Positions 17,603 to 27,651 of a stretch of 64,000 bases of DNA are shown here, one piece after another. Position numbers and translations under genes: made by a program. Origin of the DNA: Pantoea sp050157905 (GTDB taxonomy: Bacteria; Pseudomonadota; Gammaproteobacteria; Enterobacterales; Enterobacteriaceae). The stretch covers positions 620,001 to 684,000 of the forward strand of contig NZ_JBKIWZ010000001.1 in assembly GCF_050157905.1 (NCBI RefSeq). The letters run 5' to 3'. A model generated the notes under the pieces. That model was given only the letters and a program-made list of their open reading frames with translations. It was not told where the DNA came from and did not search any database. Position 1 is the first letter of the stretch. The number at the start of each line of letters is the position of its first letter.

Positions 17603-18553
17603 ATGCGGGTTTTACTGGCACCGATGGAGGGCGTACTGGATTCACTGGTGCGCCAGCTGTTGTCGGAAGTAAACGACTACGACCTCTGTATCACAGAGTT
17701 TCTGCGCGTGGTCGACCAGCTGCTGCCGGTAAAATCCTTTTATCGCCTCTGCCCCGAACTGCATCACGCCAGCCGCACGCCCTCCGGCACGCGGGTGCGT
17801 ATGCAGCTGCTGGGGCAGCATCCCGAATGGCTGGCCGAGAACGCCGCACGTGCGGTGGCGCTGGGCTCCTGGGGTGTCGATCTCAACTGCGGCTGTCCCT
17901 CTAAGCTGGTCAACGGCAGCGGAGGCGGCGCAACGCTGCTGAAAGATCCCGATCTGATTTATCGCGGTGCGAAAGCGATGCGTGAAGCGGTGCCTGCGGA
18001 TTTACCGGTGACGGTGAAAGTGCGGCTCGGCTGGGACTCCAGCGCGCGCAGCCTGGAGATTGCCGATGCGGTTCAGCAGGCGGGTGCCAGCGAACTGACG
18101 GTGCACGGGCGAACCAAAGAAGAGGGCTATCGCGCAGAGGCGATCAACTGGCAGGCGATTGGCGAGATTCGTCAGCGGCTGCGTATTCCGGTGATTGCCA
18201 ACGGCGAGATAGGGGACTGGCAAAGCGCGCAAAACTGTATGGCGGTGACCGGCTGCGATGCGGTGATGATTGGCCGTGGCGCACTGAACATCCCGAACCT
18301 GAGCCGGGTGGTGAAATATAACGAGCCGCCGATGGCCTGGCCTGACGTGGTGCGTCTATTGCAGAAATACAGCCGCCTGGAGAAGCAGGGCGACACCGGC
18401 CTCTATCATGTAGCACGCATCAAGCAATGGCTCGGCTATCTGCGCAAAGCCTATGGTGATGCCGACGGCTTGTTCAGTGAAATCCGGGCGTTAAAAAACT
18501 CAGGCGACATCGCGCAGGCAATCGATCGTCACGCGAGCGTTCACGGTTTGTGA
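17603..18553 (+). CDS. dusC: tRNA-dihydrouridine(16) synthase DusC
   Basis: A 316-residue FMN-dependent enzyme that reduces U16 of tRNA. It has LLAPMEGVLD at the N-terminus, the catalytic cysteine in NCGCPSKLVNGSGGG (C98), and the FMN/phosphate segments VHGRTKEEGY, VIANGEIGDW and CDAVMIGRGAL. It starts directly after rhlE; in E. coli dusC lies in a distant region together with yohC/yohD-type genes. Confidence 0.94.
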   Translation: MRVLLAPMEGVLDSLVRQLLSEVNDYDLCITEFLRVVDQLLPVKSFYRLCPELHHASRTPSGTRVRMQLLGQHPEWLAENAARAVALGSWGVDLNCGCPSKLVNGSGGGATLLKDPDLIYRGAKAMREAVPADLPVTVKVRLGWDSSARSLEIADAVQQAGASELTVHGRTKEEGYRAEAINWQAIGEIRQRLRIPVIANGEIGDWQSAQNCMAVTGCDAVMIGRGALNIPNLSRVVKYNEPPMAWPDVVRLLQKYSRLEKQGDTGLYHVARIKQWLGYLRKAYGDADGLFSEIRALKNSGDIAQAIDRHASVHGL

Positions 18554-18623
18554 TAAAAATCAGGCGACCTGCCGATGGGCTGACGGTATAGTGAGCCAAA
18601 CTTCCTGACCCGCCAAACCTGCT

Positions 18624-19813
18624 ATGTCTGACACCGCCGGGCTGAGCAACAGCCAGCTCAACAAACGTATCCTTTCTGTCGTCATTTTCACCTTTTTCTG
18701 CTATCTCTCTGTCGGACTGCCGCTGGCGGTGCTGCCAGGCTTCGTCAAAAATCACCTGGGTTTCAGCTCCTTTACCGCCGGACTGATTATCAGCATTCAG
18801 TATTTTGCCACGCTGCTCAGCCGCCCGCAGTCGGGCCGCCTGGCCGACCGTCTGGGCCCAAAGCGGGTGGTGATGCTGGGATTGCTCTGCTGTGGCATGA
18901 GTGGGGTTCTGACGATTCTGGCCGCGCTGATGAGCAGCTGGCCGTGGCTGAGTCTGGCGCTGCTGGCCACTGGCCGGCTGTTTCTCGGCGTGGGGAAAGC
19001 TTCAGCAGCACCGGCTCCACGCTGTGGGGCATGAATATTGTCGGGCCGCTGCAGACGGCGCGTGTTATCTCCTGGAATGGCGTCGCAACCTATCTGGCGA
19101 TGGCCGTTGGCGCGCCGCTGGGCGTGCTGCTGAACAGTGTGGCAGGCATGAGTGGCTTCGCCGGACTGATTACGCTGATGGGCATAGGTGGCTATCTGAT
19201 GGCCAGCCGCAAACCGGCGGTCACGGTCAGCGTCGGTGAGCGCATCCCGTTTCATCGCGTCTTTTCCCGTGTCTGGCTTTACGGCCTGGCGCTGGGGTTT
19301 GGCACCATTGGTTTTGGTGTGATCGCGACTTTTATCACGCTCTATTTCGCCAGTCGGGGCTGGCAGGGGGCTGCCTATGCGCTGACGCTCTTCAGTCTGG
19401 GGTTTGTGCTGGTGCGGCTGGGGTTTGGTCGCTTTATTACCCGCTTTGGCGGCCTGCGCGTCTCGCTCTGCTCTTTCCTGCTGGAGGCGCTGGGGCTGAT
19501 GATGATCTGGCAGGCGGACAGCGCCTGGCTGGTGGGCGCAGGCGCGTTTCTCACCGGCAGCGGGTTTTCGCTGGTCTTTCCTGCGCTGGGCGTGGAGGCG
19601 GTTAAGCGGGTCGAACAGCAGGATCAGGGCTCGGCGCTGGGCACCTATTCCGCCTTTCTCGATCTGGGGCTGGGATTAACCGGCCCCGTGGCGGGCCTGC
19701 TGATCGGGCACTGGGGAATGCAGTCGGTTTATCTGGCCGCCGCCATAATGGTGCTGGGCGCGCTGCTGATCACGCTGCGGCTCTGGCAGCAGCAGCGGCT
19801 CGCCACCAGCTAA
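18624..19813 (+). pseudogene. YhhS-like MFS transporter, frameshifted
   Basis: A 12-segment major facilitator of the YhhS/YfcJ (UPF0226) group, possibly a drug or metabolite exporter. The first 128 residues are in one frame, ending at LFLGVG. The rest continues in another frame as SFSSTGSTLWGMNIVGPL. The break is a GGGG run at 18992–18995. A fifth G would restore GESFSSTG as in family members and give 396 residues, the usual length. Downstream segments such as RVISWNGVATY, GFGVIATFITLY and FPALGVEAVKRV are well preserved, so the change is recent or is a homopolymer error. Confidence 0.85.
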
Positions 19814-19832
19814 GCGGCGAGCCTGTGGCCGG

Positions 19833-21434
19833 TCAGAAATGGGTAAAGAGCCAGTAGAGCAGGGCGGAGAGCAGCACAGAGACCGGCAGCGTTAAGATCC
19901 AGGCGACGGCCAGATTGCGCAGCGTTGAGAACTGCAGGCCGGAGCGGTTCGCCGCCATCGTTCCCGCCACGCCGGACGACAGCACATGGGTGGTGGAGAC
20001 CGGCAGGCCAAAGCCATCGGCTGCCCCGATGGTGGCCATCGCCACCAGCTCGGCGCTGGCGCCCTGGGCATAGCTCAGATGGGTTTTCCCGATCCGTTCG
20101 CCCACCGTTACGACAATCCGGCGCCAGCCCACCATCGTACCCAGTCCCAGCGCAATCGCCACCACCACTTTTACCCACATCGGGATAAAGCGGGTGGCAC
20201 TGTCGAGTTCCGTTTTTACCGCGTTGAGGTTCCGCGCCGTCTCCGGCGGCAAGGCCACCTTCGCCGTCTGCAGATGTTTGATCGACTCCGAGGCGAGATA
20301 CATCTGGTTGCGGGTGTTGGTCACCGCCTGCGCCGGAATGTTATCCATGGAGCCGTAGCGACGGATCTGATCGCCCACTTCGCTGAGCGTCTCCGCCAGC
20401 GCCGGTAGCACGCTGGCATTCATCCGGTTACTGCCGACAAAACCGGTCAGCACGTCGCGGGCCACTGGCGACGGCGTGGCAGCCGGTTGCAGCTGCAGTA
20501 GCTGATGGGCAGTGACCTCCGTCAGCGCGGCCACGCGCGGGATCTGATCGGCGGGCAGCGATCGGTTCAGGGCGTAGGCGATCGGCATGGTACCCACCAG
20601 GATCAGCATGATCAGCCCCATCCCTTTCTGCCCGTCGTTGGAGCCGTGCGCGAATGATACTCCGGTACAGGTCAGGATCAGCAGCCCGCGGATCCAGACC
20701 GGCGGTGGCTGATCGCTTTGCGGTGCCTGATAGAGCTGGCGATTGCGGATAAAGAGCTTCATGACCCAGAGCAGCAGCCCGGCGCAGACAAAACCGACCA
20801 CCGGCGACAGCAGCAGGGCATAGCCGACCTTGAGCGCCTGATCCCAGTCCACGCCGCTCAGTCCGCTGCGCCCGTGCAGCATCGCGTTGGCAACCCCGAC
20901 GCCGATAATCGAGCCAATCAGCGTATGGGAAGAGGACGAGGGCAGGCCGAAATACCAGGTGCCGAGATTCCAGATAATGGCGGAAAAGAGCAACGCATAA
21001 ACCATCGCGAAGCCGTTGCCGCTGCTGGCCTGCAGGATCAGCTCAACCGGCAGCAGCGAGATAATGCCGAACGCCACCACGCCGCTGGAGAGCAGCACCC
21101 CCATAAAGTTGCAGAAACCGGACCAGACCACCGCCGCGCCCGGCGTCAGCGAATGGGTATAAATCACCGTGGCGACCGCGTTAGCGGTGTCGTGAAAACC
21201 GTTGACGAACTCAAAACCGAGCGCAATCAGCAGCGCCAGCCCCAGCAGAAAAAAGGGCAGGTAGCTGGTCACCGGCATATTGGTTTCTTCCACGTCATTC
21301 ACCAGGTTCAGTCCGGCAAAGGCGAGGCCAGCGATCAGCAGAAGAAAAAACAGCGGTTTGCTGAAGCGGCTGTTTTTGCCGCTGAAGTCGGGTCGGCCCC
21401 GGGCAGATGAGGAGGAGAGACTGTTTTCGCTCAT
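19833..21434 (-). CDS. PiT family inorganic phosphate transporter
   Basis: A 533-residue inner-membrane phosphate (metal-phosphate):proton symporter. Both duplicated PiT signatures are present: GFEFVNGFHDTANAVATVIY in the N-terminal half and GVSFAHGSNDGQKGMGLI in the second half. There is a hydrophilic loop between about residues 330 and 430. A 90-residue N-terminal segment with one extra hydrophobic stretch precedes the first motif. It resembles PitA/PitB of E. coli. The start at 21434 follows GAGGTACACC; the open frame upstream to 21563 lacks family similarity. It ends 19 bases from the convergent MFS gene. Confidence 0.88.
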   Translation of the reverse strand: MSENSLSSSSARGRPDFSGKNSRFSKPLFFLLLIAGLAFAGLNLVNDVEETNMPVTSYLPFFLLGLALLIALGFEFVNGFHDTANAVATVIYTHSLTPGAAVVWSGFCNFMGVLLSSGVVAFGIISLLPVELILQASSGNGFAMVYALLFSAIIWNLGTWYFGLPSSSSHTLIGSIIGVGVANAMLHGRSGLSGVDWDQALKVGYALLLSPVVGFVCAGLLLWVMKLFIRNRQLYQAPQSDQPPPVWIRGLLILTCTGVSFAHGSNDGQKGMGLIMLILVGTMPIAYALNRSLPADQIPRVAALTEVTAHQLLQLQPAATPSPVARDVLTGFVGSNRMNASVLPALAETLSEVGDQIRRYGSMDNIPAQAVTNTRNQMYLASESIKHLQTAKVALPPETARNLNAVKTELDSATRFIPMWVKVVVAIALGLGTMVGWRRIVVTVGERIGKTHLSYAQGASAELVAMATIGAADGFGLPVSTTHVLSSGVAGTMAANRSGLQFSTLRNLAVAWILTLPVSVLLSALLYWLFTHF

Positions 21435-21561
21435 GGTGTACCTCAGGTCACTGATGCCGGATGCCGATTGCATCAGGTCAAAGCAGTGTGATACGCGCTT
21501 TATATGACAGAAAAATGATGGGCGGGCGGAGAAAATGCGCAGAAATTGCCTTAACTCAGGC

Positions 21562-21590
21562 AAAAAAAAGCCAGCGACGGGCGCTGGCTT
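21562..21590 (-). terminator. ldtB terminator
   Basis: Read on the minus strand, a 9-bp stem (AAGCCAGCG/CGCTGGCTT) is followed by a run of T's (plus-strand AAAAAAAA). It lies about 20 bases after the ldtB stop. Confidence 0.85.
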
Positions 21591-21608
21591 CCGGGAACAA
21601 AGAGGTGA

Positions 21609-22727
21609 TTACGAGCTGCTGTTCGCCGGTGTGGCAGGCGCGGCCTGCGTGACCGGGGCAGCCGGTGCCGCGGTGTCGGCTGGCTGCTGCGGCTGCGCCG
21701 CATCGCTGTTCGCACCCTGCGGCATTACCGGGGTCATCGGCTCTTCCTGTGGCTGGGCCTGTGAGTTTTCCGGTACCTGAACAGGCGCGGTCTGGATGTT
21801 GTTTTCCACACCGTTCACTTTCACAGGCATACCGGTACGGCTCTGGATCGCGCCGTTGACCTGATCCTGATTGACGCTGGTATCAACCAGCACTTTGCTC
21901 ACGGCCTGGGTCAGCGTAATCGGCACCAGCTCACGGGAGTTAAACTGCTCTTCGGTGGTCGAGAGCGGGTTATGCACTTCAAGATAACGTGAACCGTCTG
22001 GCTCTACCGTCGCTTTCACCGGCTGGTCGACGAACTGAACGCGCGTCCCGACCGGTACGTTCTGGAACAGCCACTTGATGTCGTCGGCGCGCAGACGCAC
22101 ACAGCCGTGGCTGACGCGCAGGCCGATACCGAAGTTAGCGTTGGTGCCGTGAATCGCATAGAGGCGGCCGATGTAGAGCGCGTAAAGGCCCATCGGGTTA
22201 TCCGGGCCAGCCGGGAAGACCGCTGGCAGCGTTTCACCGCGTGCCGCGTAGTCCGCATGCATGCCTTTGGTTGGCGTCCAGGTCGGGCCATCTTTCTTGC
22301 GTTCTACGGTCGTGGTCCAGTTGATTGGGGTATCTTTACCCAGCTCACCGATACCAATCGGCAGAACCACAACGGTTTTGCTGCCTTTCGGATAGTAATA
22401 GAGACGCATCTCCGCGCTGTTAATCACGATACCTTCACGCGGCGCGTCAGGCAGGATCAGCTGCTGTGGAATGATCATTTTGCTGCCAGCCTTAGGCAGA
22501 TAAACGTCAACGCCCGGATTGGCTTCCAGCATGTTGCTGAGGCCCATCTGGTATTGCGCCGCAAAAGCTTCCAGCGGCAGTTTGCTGTCTTCAGGGACAG
22601 TGATTTCAATATTTTCCCCGATCAGACGGCTGTTAGCCGGCGGTAACGGGTAAACCACAGCAAAGGCGGACTGGCTGAACGCCGCCAGAGCCAGTGCGAT
22701 TGAAGCGAAAGCGCGAATGATTTTCAT
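21609..22727 (-). CDS. ldtB: L,D-transpeptidase LdtB with C-terminal extension
   Basis: A periplasmic YkuD-family L,D-transpeptidase that attaches Braun lipoprotein to peptidoglycan. The signal peptide ends near SAFA (residue 23). A LysM-like region covers about 40–90 and the catalytic domain about 97–235, with H193 in HGTN and H207/C209 in SHGCVRL. It aligns with E. coli YbiS throughout, up to SRTGMPVKVN at about residue 305. It then continues with about 67 residues rich in Pro, Ala, Gln and Thr that E. coli (306 residues) lacks. This tail is probably disordered and could span or bind the wall. A clear terminator follows. Confidence 0.92.
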   Translation of the reverse strand: MKIIRAFASIALALAAFSQSAFAVVYPLPPANSRLIGENIEITVPEDSKLPLEAFAAQYQMGLSNMLEANPGVDVYLPKAGSKMIIPQQLILPDAPREGIVINSAEMRLYYYPKGSKTVVVLPIGIGELGKDTPINWTTTVERKKDGPTWTPTKGMHADYAARGETLPAVFPAGPDNPMGLYALYIGRLYAIHGTNANFGIGLRVSHGCVRLRADDIKWLFQNVPVGTRVQFVDQPVKATVEPDGSRYLEVHNPLSTTEEQFNSRELVPITLTQAVSKVLVDTSVNQDQVNGAIQSRTGMPVKVNGVENNIQTAPVQVPENSQAQPQEEPMTPVMPQGANSDAAQPQQPADTAAPAAPVTQAAPATPANSSS

Positions 22728-22941
22728 ATTTTACAATTCTTTATCGCCATATTTCAGGCTGTTCAGTGTATCGACTCTATGCCGGCCAATGTGACCTGCT
22801 GCGCATTATATGTTCATTAATCTGACGTTGTGAATCAGGATTTTAACCTGCCTGTAATACTTTACGTAAATTCACCGCGGATGTTAGCCCATTTCCGGAA
22901 AACAGCATGCATAAAATGGGGCTTTCCGGCGTGACTGACGG

Positions 22942-24756
22942 CTAAGGTTGCCACTGTGTCTGTTCACCGCTGAGTTTACGATTAAGGAAAAAGGCGGCAC
23001 TGATTAACGCCAGATGGGTCAGCGCCTGCGGCGTATTACCCAGTGCATGACCGTGACTGTCGAACTCCTCCGCGTAGAGGCCCAGCGGATTGGCGTAGCT
23101 CAGCAGCTTCTCAAATTCAAAATGCGCTTCCTGCACCCGGCCTGCACGTGCCAGGCACTCGACATACCAGAAGGAGCAGGCACCAAAAGAGCCTTCGGTG
23201 CCATTCAGGCCATCGGCGGGCGTCTCATGGATATTGTAGCGTCGCACCATGCCGTCGCTGACCAGCTGGGTTTTGATCGCATCCAGGGTAGCAATCCAGT
23301 CCGGATCGGTGGCGCCGACGAAGCGCACCAGCGGCATCAGCAGCATCGAGGCGTCGAGGTAGTCCCCGTGCCGGGTCGAAACGAAGTGGCCGCGTTCGGC
23401 GTTCCAGAAGTTCGCCCAGATATCTTCCCGGATCGCCCGGCGGGCCCGATCCCAGCGCTCATAAGGCATCGGCAGCGATCGCTTCATGCCCAGGCGCAGC
23501 GCGCGGTCCATCGCCACCCAGCACATCAGGCGTGAATGAAGGAAATGCTGCGGCTCGCCGCGCATCTCCCAGATCCCGGCATCGGGCTGATCCCAGTTTT
23601 CGCTCAGCCAGTCGATCATGCTGACGACATACTCCCAGCCGCGCTGGGAGATCGCCTCGCCATATTTGTTCGCCAGATAGACCGCATCCATCAGCTCGCC
23701 ATAGATATCCAGCTGGGTCTGCTGCCAGGCGTCATTGCCGATGCGCACCGGCCGTGAGTCGGCATAGCCAGAGAGATTGAGCAGCTCCATCTCATGCAGC
23801 TCCGTGCCGCTGTCCAGCCGGTACATCACCTGCAGACGCATCTCATCATGATGGCTGTTAGCGACGCAGCGGCCCACCCATTCGGTAAAATGTTTGGCTT
23901 CATCGACGTAGCCCAGACGCATCAGGGCATACATGCTGAAGGAGGCGTCACGGATCCAGGAGGCACGATAATCCCAGTTACGCTCACCGCCCAGCTCTTC
24001 CGGCAGACCAAAAGTCGCGGCCGCCGCAATAGAACCATGCTGATGTGAGGTCAGAAGTTTCAGCACCAGCGCCGAACGCTGTACCATCTCGCGCCAGCGG
24101 CCCTGATAAGTACTCTGTCCACTCCAGCGTCGCCAGTAGCTGAGGGTCTCTTCAAAACAGTGTTCGGTGGCCAGCGCTTCAATATGCGCATCGTCTACAC
24201 TGCCAAACTCAAACTGCGCATGCTCGCCCGCCTGCAGCGTGAACAGGGCTGACGCGCCGTCATCCTCCAGCGTCATCACCACGCTGGCCGCCAGCCGCAG
24301 CGACGGCTGGCCTTCGGCATGAAAATCGATACAGCCGTTGTGCGCTTCCGCATGCGTCTCTGCACGGGCGTAATCGTGGCGGGGTGAACAGCGCAGGCTA
24401 AAGGTCGCACTGCCGCGAACCATCTTCACCCGGCGGATCAGGCGCGGCAGCTTGCTTTTATCGTCGCAAATCGGCATGTAGTCGGTGATCTCAGCCACGC
24501 CTTTCTCATCAAGCCAGCGGGTCTGCAGAATATTGGTATCGGGCAGGTAGAGCTGCTGACGTCGCGCATCGGGCCAGTCGGGCGCCAGGGAGAAAAGTCC
24601 GGCATCATCGCCGTCAAGCAGCGCAGCGAAGACTGAGGGGCTGTCCAGTTCCGGCCAGCAGAGATAGTCAATGGTGCCGTCACTGGCGACCAGCGCACAG
24701 GTGCGCAAATCGCCGATCACGCCGTGCTCTTCAATCTTACGTTTTACCTTACTCAT
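22942..24756 (-). CDS. glycoside hydrolase family 15 protein
   Basis: A 604-residue cytoplasmic protein (no signal peptide) with the GH15 glucoamylase/trehalase-like fold. An N-terminal beta-sandwich domain (about 1–230) starts with IEEHGVIGDLRTCALV and DGTIDYLCWP. An (alpha/alpha)6 barrel follows, with NWDYRASWIRDASFSMYALMRLGY, MLNLSGY-like segments and the C-terminal GTEGSFGACSFWYVECLARAG, which carries the probable catalytic base. Substrate specificity (alpha-glucan oligomers or trehalose) cannot be read from sequence. The upstream gap to yohD contains small hairpins only. Confidence 0.87.
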   Translation of the reverse strand: MSKVKRKIEEHGVIGDLRTCALVASDGTIDYLCWPELDSPSVFAALLDGDDAGLFSLAPDWPDARRQQLYLPDTNILQTRWLDEKGVAEITDYMPICDDKSKLPRLIRRVKMVRGSATFSLRCSPRHDYARAETHAEAHNGCIDFHAEGQPSLRLAASVVMTLEDDGASALFTLQAGEHAQFEFGSVDDAHIEALATEHCFEETLSYWRRWSGQSTYQGRWREMVQRSALVLKLLTSHQHGSIAAAATFGLPEELGGERNWDYRASWIRDASFSMYALMRLGYVDEAKHFTEWVGRCVANSHHDEMRLQVMYRLDSGTELHEMELLNLSGYADSRPVRIGNDAWQQTQLDIYGELMDAVYLANKYGEAISQRGWEYVVSMIDWLSENWDQPDAGIWEMRGEPQHFLHSRLMCWVAMDRALRLGMKRSLPMPYERWDRARRAIREDIWANFWNAERGHFVSTRHGDYLDASMLLMPLVRFVGATDPDWIATLDAIKTQLVSDGMVRRYNIHETPADGLNGTEGSFGACSFWYVECLARAGRVQEAHFEFEKLLSYANPLGLYAEEFDSHGHALGNTPQALTHLALISAAFFLNRKLSGEQTQWQP

Positions 24757-24935
24757 CCTTATCTCCCTGTCAGTGTTCCTTTAACTATAGCCGAGACGGC
24801 TGATGCGGCTTCGTCCGGGCACAGATGGTTAACGGCACAGGCGGCAAAACGTGAGGGGAGAGGGCAGGGCGGACGCCTGATGCGTCCGGCCCCGCACCAG
24901 ATACGGTGAGATGCGGCGGGTAAGCCGCAGTCGCT

Positions 24936-25514
24936 TTACTGGTCGGCGCGACGGGTATGCCAGCGGCGGATCACCCAGCGCAGCACAAAGGCAAACACCA
25001 CTGCTGCAACCAGCCAGAGCAGATGCTTGAAGTGTTGGTCGAGCTTGTGCAACCACGGCGCGATAATGCCGCCCGCGAAATAGCCCAGCGTCACAAAAAT
25101 CAGCGCCCAGATCGCCGCGCCGATGACGTTAAGAATAAAAAATTTCATCGGTTTGAGTCGGCTGGCACCGATGATGATCGGCCCGATCAGCCGGAAGCCA
25201 TACATAAAGCGCACGCCAATCACAAACAGGCTCGGGCGGCGTTTTATCAGGCGGTTAGCCTTTACCACTTTATCCTGATGCTTTTTAAACCGGCGCAGGA
25301 TCCGGGTGCCCCAGCGACGGCCGACCCAGTAGAGCAGCTGATCGCCGATAATCCCACCGCCCATTGCCGCCAGCACAACGCCCGTGTAGTGCAGCAGTCC
25401 CTCATGGGCGGCAACGCCGCCCAGCAACGTAAATGTCTCCCCCTCGGCGATACAGCCAATCAAAAGTGCCAGATAACCGTACTGCGTAATTAATGCGTTG
25501 ATGTCCAGATGCAA
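24936..25514 (-). CDS. yohD: DedA family membrane protein YohD
   Basis: A 192-residue protein, the same length as E. coli YohD, of the DedA/VTT family, whose members flip or transport phospholipids or undecaprenyl phosphate. It has the conserved GCIAEGETFTLLGGVAAHEG (with acidic residues), GDQLLYWVGRRWG, and the membrane-embedded arginine motif GVRFMYGFRLIGPIIIGAS. It is divergent from yohC, as in E. coli where yohC, yohD and pbpG are neighbours. Confidence 0.92.
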   Translation of the reverse strand: MHLDINALITQYGYLALLIGCIAEGETFTLLGGVAAHEGLLHYTGVVLAAMGGGIIGDQLLYWVGRRWGTRILRRFKKHQDKVVKANRLIKRRPSLFVIGVRFMYGFRLIGPIIIGASRLKPMKFFILNVIGAAIWALIFVTLGYFAGGIIAPWLHKLDQHFKHLLWLVAAVVFAFVLRWVIRRWHTRRADQ

Positions 25515-25717
25515 AATGACACTCCCTGTTCAGTGACTGTTTGTTCAAGTCTATACGCGATTTTGTTTCGCTTCCGCCCGCACCTGCGGCTGCGTTTATT
25601 TATGCTGATTTTTTGTCCGTTCACCACGAAAATTTTACTGCCGATTATACTTGAGAAGACGCTGCCCCTAAGACGCATGCTTCATCGGGCGGCCCACTGC
25701 ATCAGAGGAGTGACTGT

Positions 25718-26305
25718 ATGAATCATGTCTGGGGACTTCTGGCGCATCCGAATCTGGAAATGCGTCAAATCAAGCAAGAGAACGAGAGCGTTTCGCACCA
25801 TTACACTCACCATGTCCTGCTGATGGCGGCGATCCCGGTGATCTGCGCCTTTATCGGAACCACGCAGCTGGGCTGGAATCTGGGTGATGGCCAGTATGTG
25901 CAACTGAATCTGGCCACCGGGATTGGGCTGGGCATCCTGTTCTATCTTCTTATACTGGGTGGCGTTGCTGTAATGGGGCGCGTAATCCACTGGATGGCGC
26001 GTGACTTCCCGCAGCGGCCAGGTATTCCACGCTGTACGGTGTTTGCAGGCTATGTGGCGACGCCCCTGTTTCTCAGCGGGCTGGTGGCACTTTACCCGCT
26101 GGTGTGGCTCTGTGTGCTTGCCGGTGCGCTGGCGCTGCTCTATACCGGCTATCTGCTCTATGTGGGTATCCCACTGTTCCTGAATATCGACCGCGAAGAG
26201 AGCCTGCGTTTTTCCGGATCCACGCTGGCGATTGGTGTGCTGGTGTTTGAGGTTCTGCTGGCGCTGACCGTGGTGCTGTGGGGATATGGACCGCATCTTT
26301 TCTGA
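25718..26305 (+). CDS. yohC: Yip1 family inner membrane protein YohC
   Basis: A 195-residue membrane protein closely similar to E. coli YohC from MNHVWGLLAHP through SHHYTHHVLLMAAIPVICAFIGTTQ to the C-terminus, with five or six membrane segments. The Yip1 domain is found in eukaryotic vesicle-trafficking proteins; the bacterial role is unknown. The start follows AGAGGAGTGACTGT. A strong hairpin terminator follows the stop. Confidence 0.92.
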   Translation: MNHVWGLLAHPNLEMRQIKQENESVSHHYTHHVLLMAAIPVICAFIGTTQLGWNLGDGQYVQLNLATGIGLGILFYLLILGGVAVMGRVIHWMARDFPQRPGIPRCTVFAGYVATPLFLSGLVALYPLVWLCVLAGALALLYTGYLLYVGIPLFLNIDREESLRFSGSTLAIGVLVFEVLLALTVVLWGYGPHLF

Positions 26306-26311
26306 CCAGCT

Positions 26312-26340
26312 GCTGCCGCCTTCCGGCGGCAGCGCGCTTT
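26312..26340 (+). terminator. yohC terminator
   Basis: A perfect 9-bp stem (GCTGCCGCC/GGCGGCAGC) with a TTCC loop, then GCGCTTTTTA, just after the yohC stop. Confidence 0.85.
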
Positions 26341-26483
26341 TTACGCCCGGAAACAATCTCGCCAGGAAATTTCTTAACCTTAAGCGTATGATACCGCAGC
26401 CAGCCCGCGCACTGACGTGACGGGAGCGGGCGGCCTGTGTCGGCCTGACACAGTACATAATCATAACCGGGTTTTTTTCTACG

Positions 26484-27431
26484 ATGCCTGCAAAAATTCG
26501 TTCCACCCTGCTTTCGCTGGCGCTGCTCGCTTCCGGGCAGATTGTGTCACTTCCGGCGCAGGCGACCACGTCGCTGTCGCAACTTGCGCCTGTTGCTCAG
26601 CCGCAGATTGCTTCTGGCAGTGCGATGATTGTCGACCTCACCACCAATAAAGTGCTCTTTTCCAGCCACCCGGACCGGGTCAGGCCCATTGCGTCGATCA
26701 CCAAACTGATGACGGCGATGGTGGTGCTGGATGCGCATTTGCCAATGAATGAGATGTTAACCGTCGATATCAGCCAGACGCCGGAAATGCGGGGCATCTT
26801 TTCGCGCGTGAAGCTCAACAGCCAGATCAGCCGCCGCAACATGCTGCTGCTGGCACTGATGTCCTCCGAAAACCGCGCCGCCGCCAGTCTGGCGCATGCC
26901 TATCCGGGGGGCTACAACGCCTTTATCCGGGCGATGAACGCCAAGGCGCGCGCGCTGGGCATGAAGCAGACCCGTTATGTCGAGCCGACCGGTCTGTCGA
27001 CGCAGAACGTCTCCAGCGCACAGGATCTGGTTAAACTGCTTAAGGCGACGCGGGAGTATCCGCTGCTCGGCGCGCTCAGCACCACTAAAGAAGAGACGGC
27101 GGTCTTTGCCCATCCGAACTATGCGCTGCCGTTCCGCAACACCAACCATCTGGTCTATAAAAATGACTGGCATATTCAGCTGACCAAAACCGGCTACACC
27201 GATCAGGCGGGCCACTGCCTTGTCATGCGCACAATGATCAACAATCGTCCGGTGGCGCTGGTGGTGCTGGATGCGTTTGGTAAGTATACCCACTTTGCCG
27301 ACGCCAGCCGTCTGCGCAGCTGGCTGGAAACCGGCAAAGCGGCACCGGTGCCCGCCGCTGCGCTGGCGTATAAAAAACAGAAGTCTGGCCAGGTGGCCAG
27401 CAACGGTGGCGGCACGCCCGACGTTGAATAA
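26484..27431 (+). CDS. pbpG: D-alanyl-D-alanine endopeptidase PbpG (PBP7)
   Basis: A 315-residue periplasmic low-molecular-mass penicillin-binding protein that cleaves D-Ala–meso-DAP cross-links in peptidoglycan. A signal peptide ends near PAQA (residue 27). The SxxK motif is SITK (71–74), the SxN motif is SSEN (127–130), and the KTG box lies in LTKTGYTDQAG. The Gly/Lys-rich C-terminus is short. The yohD–yohC–pbpG neighbourhood is conserved with E. coli. Confidence 0.95.
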   Translation: MPAKIRSTLLSLALLASGQIVSLPAQATTSLSQLAPVAQPQIASGSAMIVDLTTNKVLFSSHPDRVRPIASITKLMTAMVVLDAHLPMNEMLTVDISQTPEMRGIFSRVKLNSQISRRNMLLLALMSSENRAAASLAHAYPGGYNAFIRAMNAKARALGMKQTRYVEPTGLSTQNVSSAQDLVKLLKATREYPLLGALSTTKEETAVFAHPNYALPFRNTNHLVYKNDWHIQLTKTGYTDQAGHCLVMRTMINNRPVALVVLDAFGKYTHFADASRLRSWLETGKAAPVPAAALAYKKQKSGQVASNGGGTPDVE

Positions 27432-27651
27432 TCGCCGGACAGCGGCGCCACGCGCGCCGCTGTGGCTGGTTGAACAGATCAGACTATGGAGCCGGACGGG
27501 CAGGGGTCAGTCATCCGTTTAAGACCGCTCCCTGGCCGGAATTGGCCTGAAAAATACCCGTTATTCCTATTTTGCCATCCCTTGTAACGCCCTACACTAC
27601 GCGCGAATGGCGAGGGACGATCGCCTGAATTAAGCTGCCGGAATCTTACTC

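Noticed and set aside
27440..27470. Hairpin CAGCGGCG/CGCCGCTG after pbpG
   Set aside because: No T-run follows, so an intrinsic terminator call is not supported.
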